This document shows, one piece after another, positions 62,660-64,000 of a DNA stretch of 64,000 nucleotides (its first letter is position 1; each line of letters opens with the position of its first letter). The stretch comes from Mycobacterium sp. GTDB taxonomy: Bacteria > Actinomycetota > Actinomycetes > Mycobacteriales > Mycobacteriaceae. A model generated the notes under the pieces. The model saw only the letters and a list, made by a program, of their open reading frames with translations. It had not been told where the DNA came from and did no database searches. The stretch is from positions 1 to 64,000 of the forward strand of contig VEQY01000006.1 of the NCBI GenBank assembly GCA_018882965.1, written 5' to 3'. Made by a program: the position numbers and the translations under genes.

Positions 62660-63817
62660 CTGCGCGCGCTCGCCATCCCCCCCGGTCCGTCGGCGACGGC
62701 GCTGCTCGCGGCGATCGCGGACGTGCTCGACGGTCGCGGCTCACCACTGGCCCCGGTACCGGCGGGGGACCTGCGCACCAACGAGCTCCTGACGACGGCG
62801 TTGCGCGTCGGTGAACACATCGACGACGACGTCGCCCTGGTGATCGCGACCTCCGGCACCACGGGCGTGCCCAAGGGCGCGATGCTGACCGCCGCCGCGG
62901 TCGTTGCGGCCGCCTCCGCGTCCCATGACCGGCTGGGCGGGCCGGGCACCTGGCTGCTGGCTCTGCCGGCTTACCACATCGCCGGTATGCAGGTGCTCGT
63001 GCGCAGCGTGCTCGCCGGTACCGTCCCGATCGAGCTCGACATCGCACGAGGGTTTGATCCCGTCGAATTACCAAGGGCGGTAGCGCAACTGGGTCCTGGA
63101 CGGGCCTACATCGCACTGGTGGCGGCGCAACTGTCGAAGGCGTTGGCTGATCCTGTGGCTGTTGACGCACTCAGGGAACTCGACGCAGTGCTGCTGGGCG
63201 GCGGACCGGCGCCACAGCCGGTACTCGACGGTGCAGCGGCAGCCGGGATCTCCTTAGTACGCAGCTACGGCTCCAGTGAGACTGCCGGCGGATGCGTCTA
63301 CGACGGTATGCCGCTGGACGGAGTGCGGGTGCGGATCGACGACGTCGACGGCACGGGCATGGGTCGCATCGTCATCGGCGGACCCGTTCTGGCCAAGGGC
63401 TACCGCAACCCGCCCGATCCGGACCCTTTCGCCGAGCGCGGCTGGTTTCACACCGGTGACTTGGGACTGCTGGAGTCGAATCACCTCAGGGTGCTCGGCC
63501 GGATTGACGAGGCGATCAGCACGGGTGGACTGACGGTCCTGCCGGGACCCGTCGAGGCCGTCCTGTCTCAGCACCCCGCGATCGCCGAATGCGCGGTGTT
63601 CGGCGTCGACGACGACCGGCTCGGCCAGCGGGTGGCGGTCGCGGTGGTCGTCGACGCGCTCTCCGCGGCGCCGACCCTGCAGGAGCTGCGTGAGTTCTCG
63701 GGCCGGTCGCTGGACCGCTTCGCAGCGCCCCGGGAGGTGCACATCGTCGACGAACTGCCCCGCAGCAGGATGGGCAAACTCGATCGCGGGATGCTGCGGG
63801 AACGCTTCTCGCCGTGA
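62660..63817 (+). CDS. menE: o-Succinylbenzoate-CoA ligase MenE
   Basis: AMP-forming ligase of up to 385 residues that makes o-succinylbenzoyl-CoA, the MenB substrate. ATP motif ATSGTTGVPKG, GGGPAPQPVLDGAAAAGISLVRSYGSSETAGG, FHTGDLGLLESNHLRVLGRIDEAISTGG and the C-terminal SRMGKLDRGML are visible. Like the M. tuberculosis protein it lacks most of the N-terminal domain of other MenE enzymes. The start is unresolved: conserved-looking residues LRALAIPPG begin at a CTG (62660). The first GTG in frame is 62723. It follows DUF3349 copy 2 within 5 bases. Confidence 0.88.
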   Translation: MRALAIPPGPSATALLAAIADVLDGRGSPLAPVPAGDLRTNELLTTALRVGEHIDDDVALVIATSGTTGVPKGAMLTAAAVVAAASASHDRLGGPGTWLLALPAYHIAGMQVLVRSVLAGTVPIELDIARGFDPVELPRAVAQLGPGRAYIALVAAQLSKALADPVAVDALRELDAVLLGGGPAPQPVLDGAAAAGISLVRSYGSSETAGGCVYDGMPLDGVRVRIDDVDGTGMGRIVIGGPVLAKGYRNPPDPDPFAERGWFHTGDLGLLESNHLRVLGRIDEAISTGGLTVLPGPVEAVLSQHPAIAECAVFGVDDDRLGQRVAVAVVVDALSAAPTLQELREFSGRSLDRFAAPREVHIVDELPRSRMGKLDRGMLRERFSP

Positions 63818-63857
63818 CGAAACCATGACAGAGAGCAGGTCGCGAGGGCCTTCCGGC

Positions 63858-63863
63858 TACCCT
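63858..63863 (+). promoter_or_regulatory. -10 hexamer TACCCT, leaderless start of the response regulator
   Basis: TANNNT with 7 bases to the GTG at 63871. Confidence 0.6.
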
Positions 63864-63870
63864 CGACAGG

Positions 63871-64000
63871 GTGGGAGCGCGGGTGCTGATCGCCGATGAC
63901 GACGTCGTCGTCCGCGACGTCGTGCGGCGCTATCTGGAGCGTGACGGTCTCGAGGTTCGCGTCGCCGGGGACGGCAACGAGGCGCTGCGGGTGCTGGGCA
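63871..64000 (+). CDS. Response regulator, N-terminal part only
   Basis: The first 43 codons of a receiver domain run to the window edge. The GTG start follows a leaderless -10. VLIADDD supplies the acidic pocket, and VVRRYLERDGLEVRVAGDGNEALRVLG is the standard first helix and second strand. The phosphorylated Asp and the output domain lie outside. The RRYLERDG pattern is typical of OmpR/PhoB-type regulators. No kinase gene is visible here. Confidence 0.8.
   Translation, partial: MGARVLIADDDVVVRDVVRRYLERDGLEVRVAGDGNEALRVLG

Overview
The window is chromosomal DNA of a mycobacterium outside the M. tuberculosis complex, most likely a Mycolicibacterium-type environmental species. The evidence is the high G+C content, the mycolic-acid genes (hadABC, an mmaA4-type methyltransferase), the Mce ATPase mkl, and two gene blocks that follow the M. 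tuberculosis order as I remember it (Rv0655 to Rv0632 and Rv0566 to Rv0542), here brought close together. I see no transposase, integrase, phage gene or CRISPR array.

Layout. 1-4157: a secreted protein cut by the left edge, mkl, rplJ-rplL with a long leader that contains an attenuator-like hairpin, and a ROK sugar kinase. 4170-8914: a GH38 alpha-mannosidase translationally coupled to a small unknown gene. 8992-9723: a microbial rhodopsin of the bacteriorhodopsin type, which has no place in the M. tuberculosis order. 9890-13198: ABC1/UbiB kinase, LipG-like hydrolase and an MmaA4-like mycolate methyltransferase. 13206-17738: hadA-hadB-hadC, tRNA-Trp, secE, nusG, rplK, rplA, plus rpmG, tRNA-Met and tRNA-Thr, all on the minus strand. 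17619-23589: two related secreted proteins (one reading through the tRNAs), a glyoxalase-II-like enzyme and a secreted repeat metalloprotease. 23726-39811: accessory and housekeeping genes (echA3, SDR, haloalkane dehalogenase, RecB-like nuclease, L,D-transpeptidase, DEAD-box helicase, NERD helicase, peptide transporter, TetR regulator, malic enzyme, DUF808 protein). 39907-64000: tRNA-Tyr, yajQ, a Baeyer-Villiger-type monooxygenase, gpsA, htpX, then the menaquinone region (grcC1, menJ, menG, menD, bpoC, menC, fadD8, menB, menE), with pitA and its neighbours in between, and the start of a response regulator at the right edge.

How the genes work together. Menaquinone synthesis is nearly complete: MenD, MenC, MenE and MenB build the naphthoate ring, the GrcC1 product is a candidate prenyl donor for the side chain, MenG methylates it and MenJ reduces the tail. 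A tight minus-strand operon (acyl-CoA synthetase, menC, bpoC, menD, DUF3592, menG) has 4-base start/stop overlaps at all but one junction. HadABC and MmaA4 act on mycolic acids. Translation and secretion genes form the other large cluster.

Two genome-wide habits are visible. At least 15 genes have a TANNNT -10 hexamer 6-7 bases before the start codon, the arrangement of leaderless mycobacterial mRNAs. Several convergent gene pairs share or abut their stop codons inside a palindrome (CTAG, TTAA, TGATCA).

The most unusual items are the rhodopsin with a D-T-G pump motif, the secreted protein whose only stop codon lies inside a tRNA gene, and the five-repeat secreted metalloprotease. No intergenic gap exceeds 300 bases.
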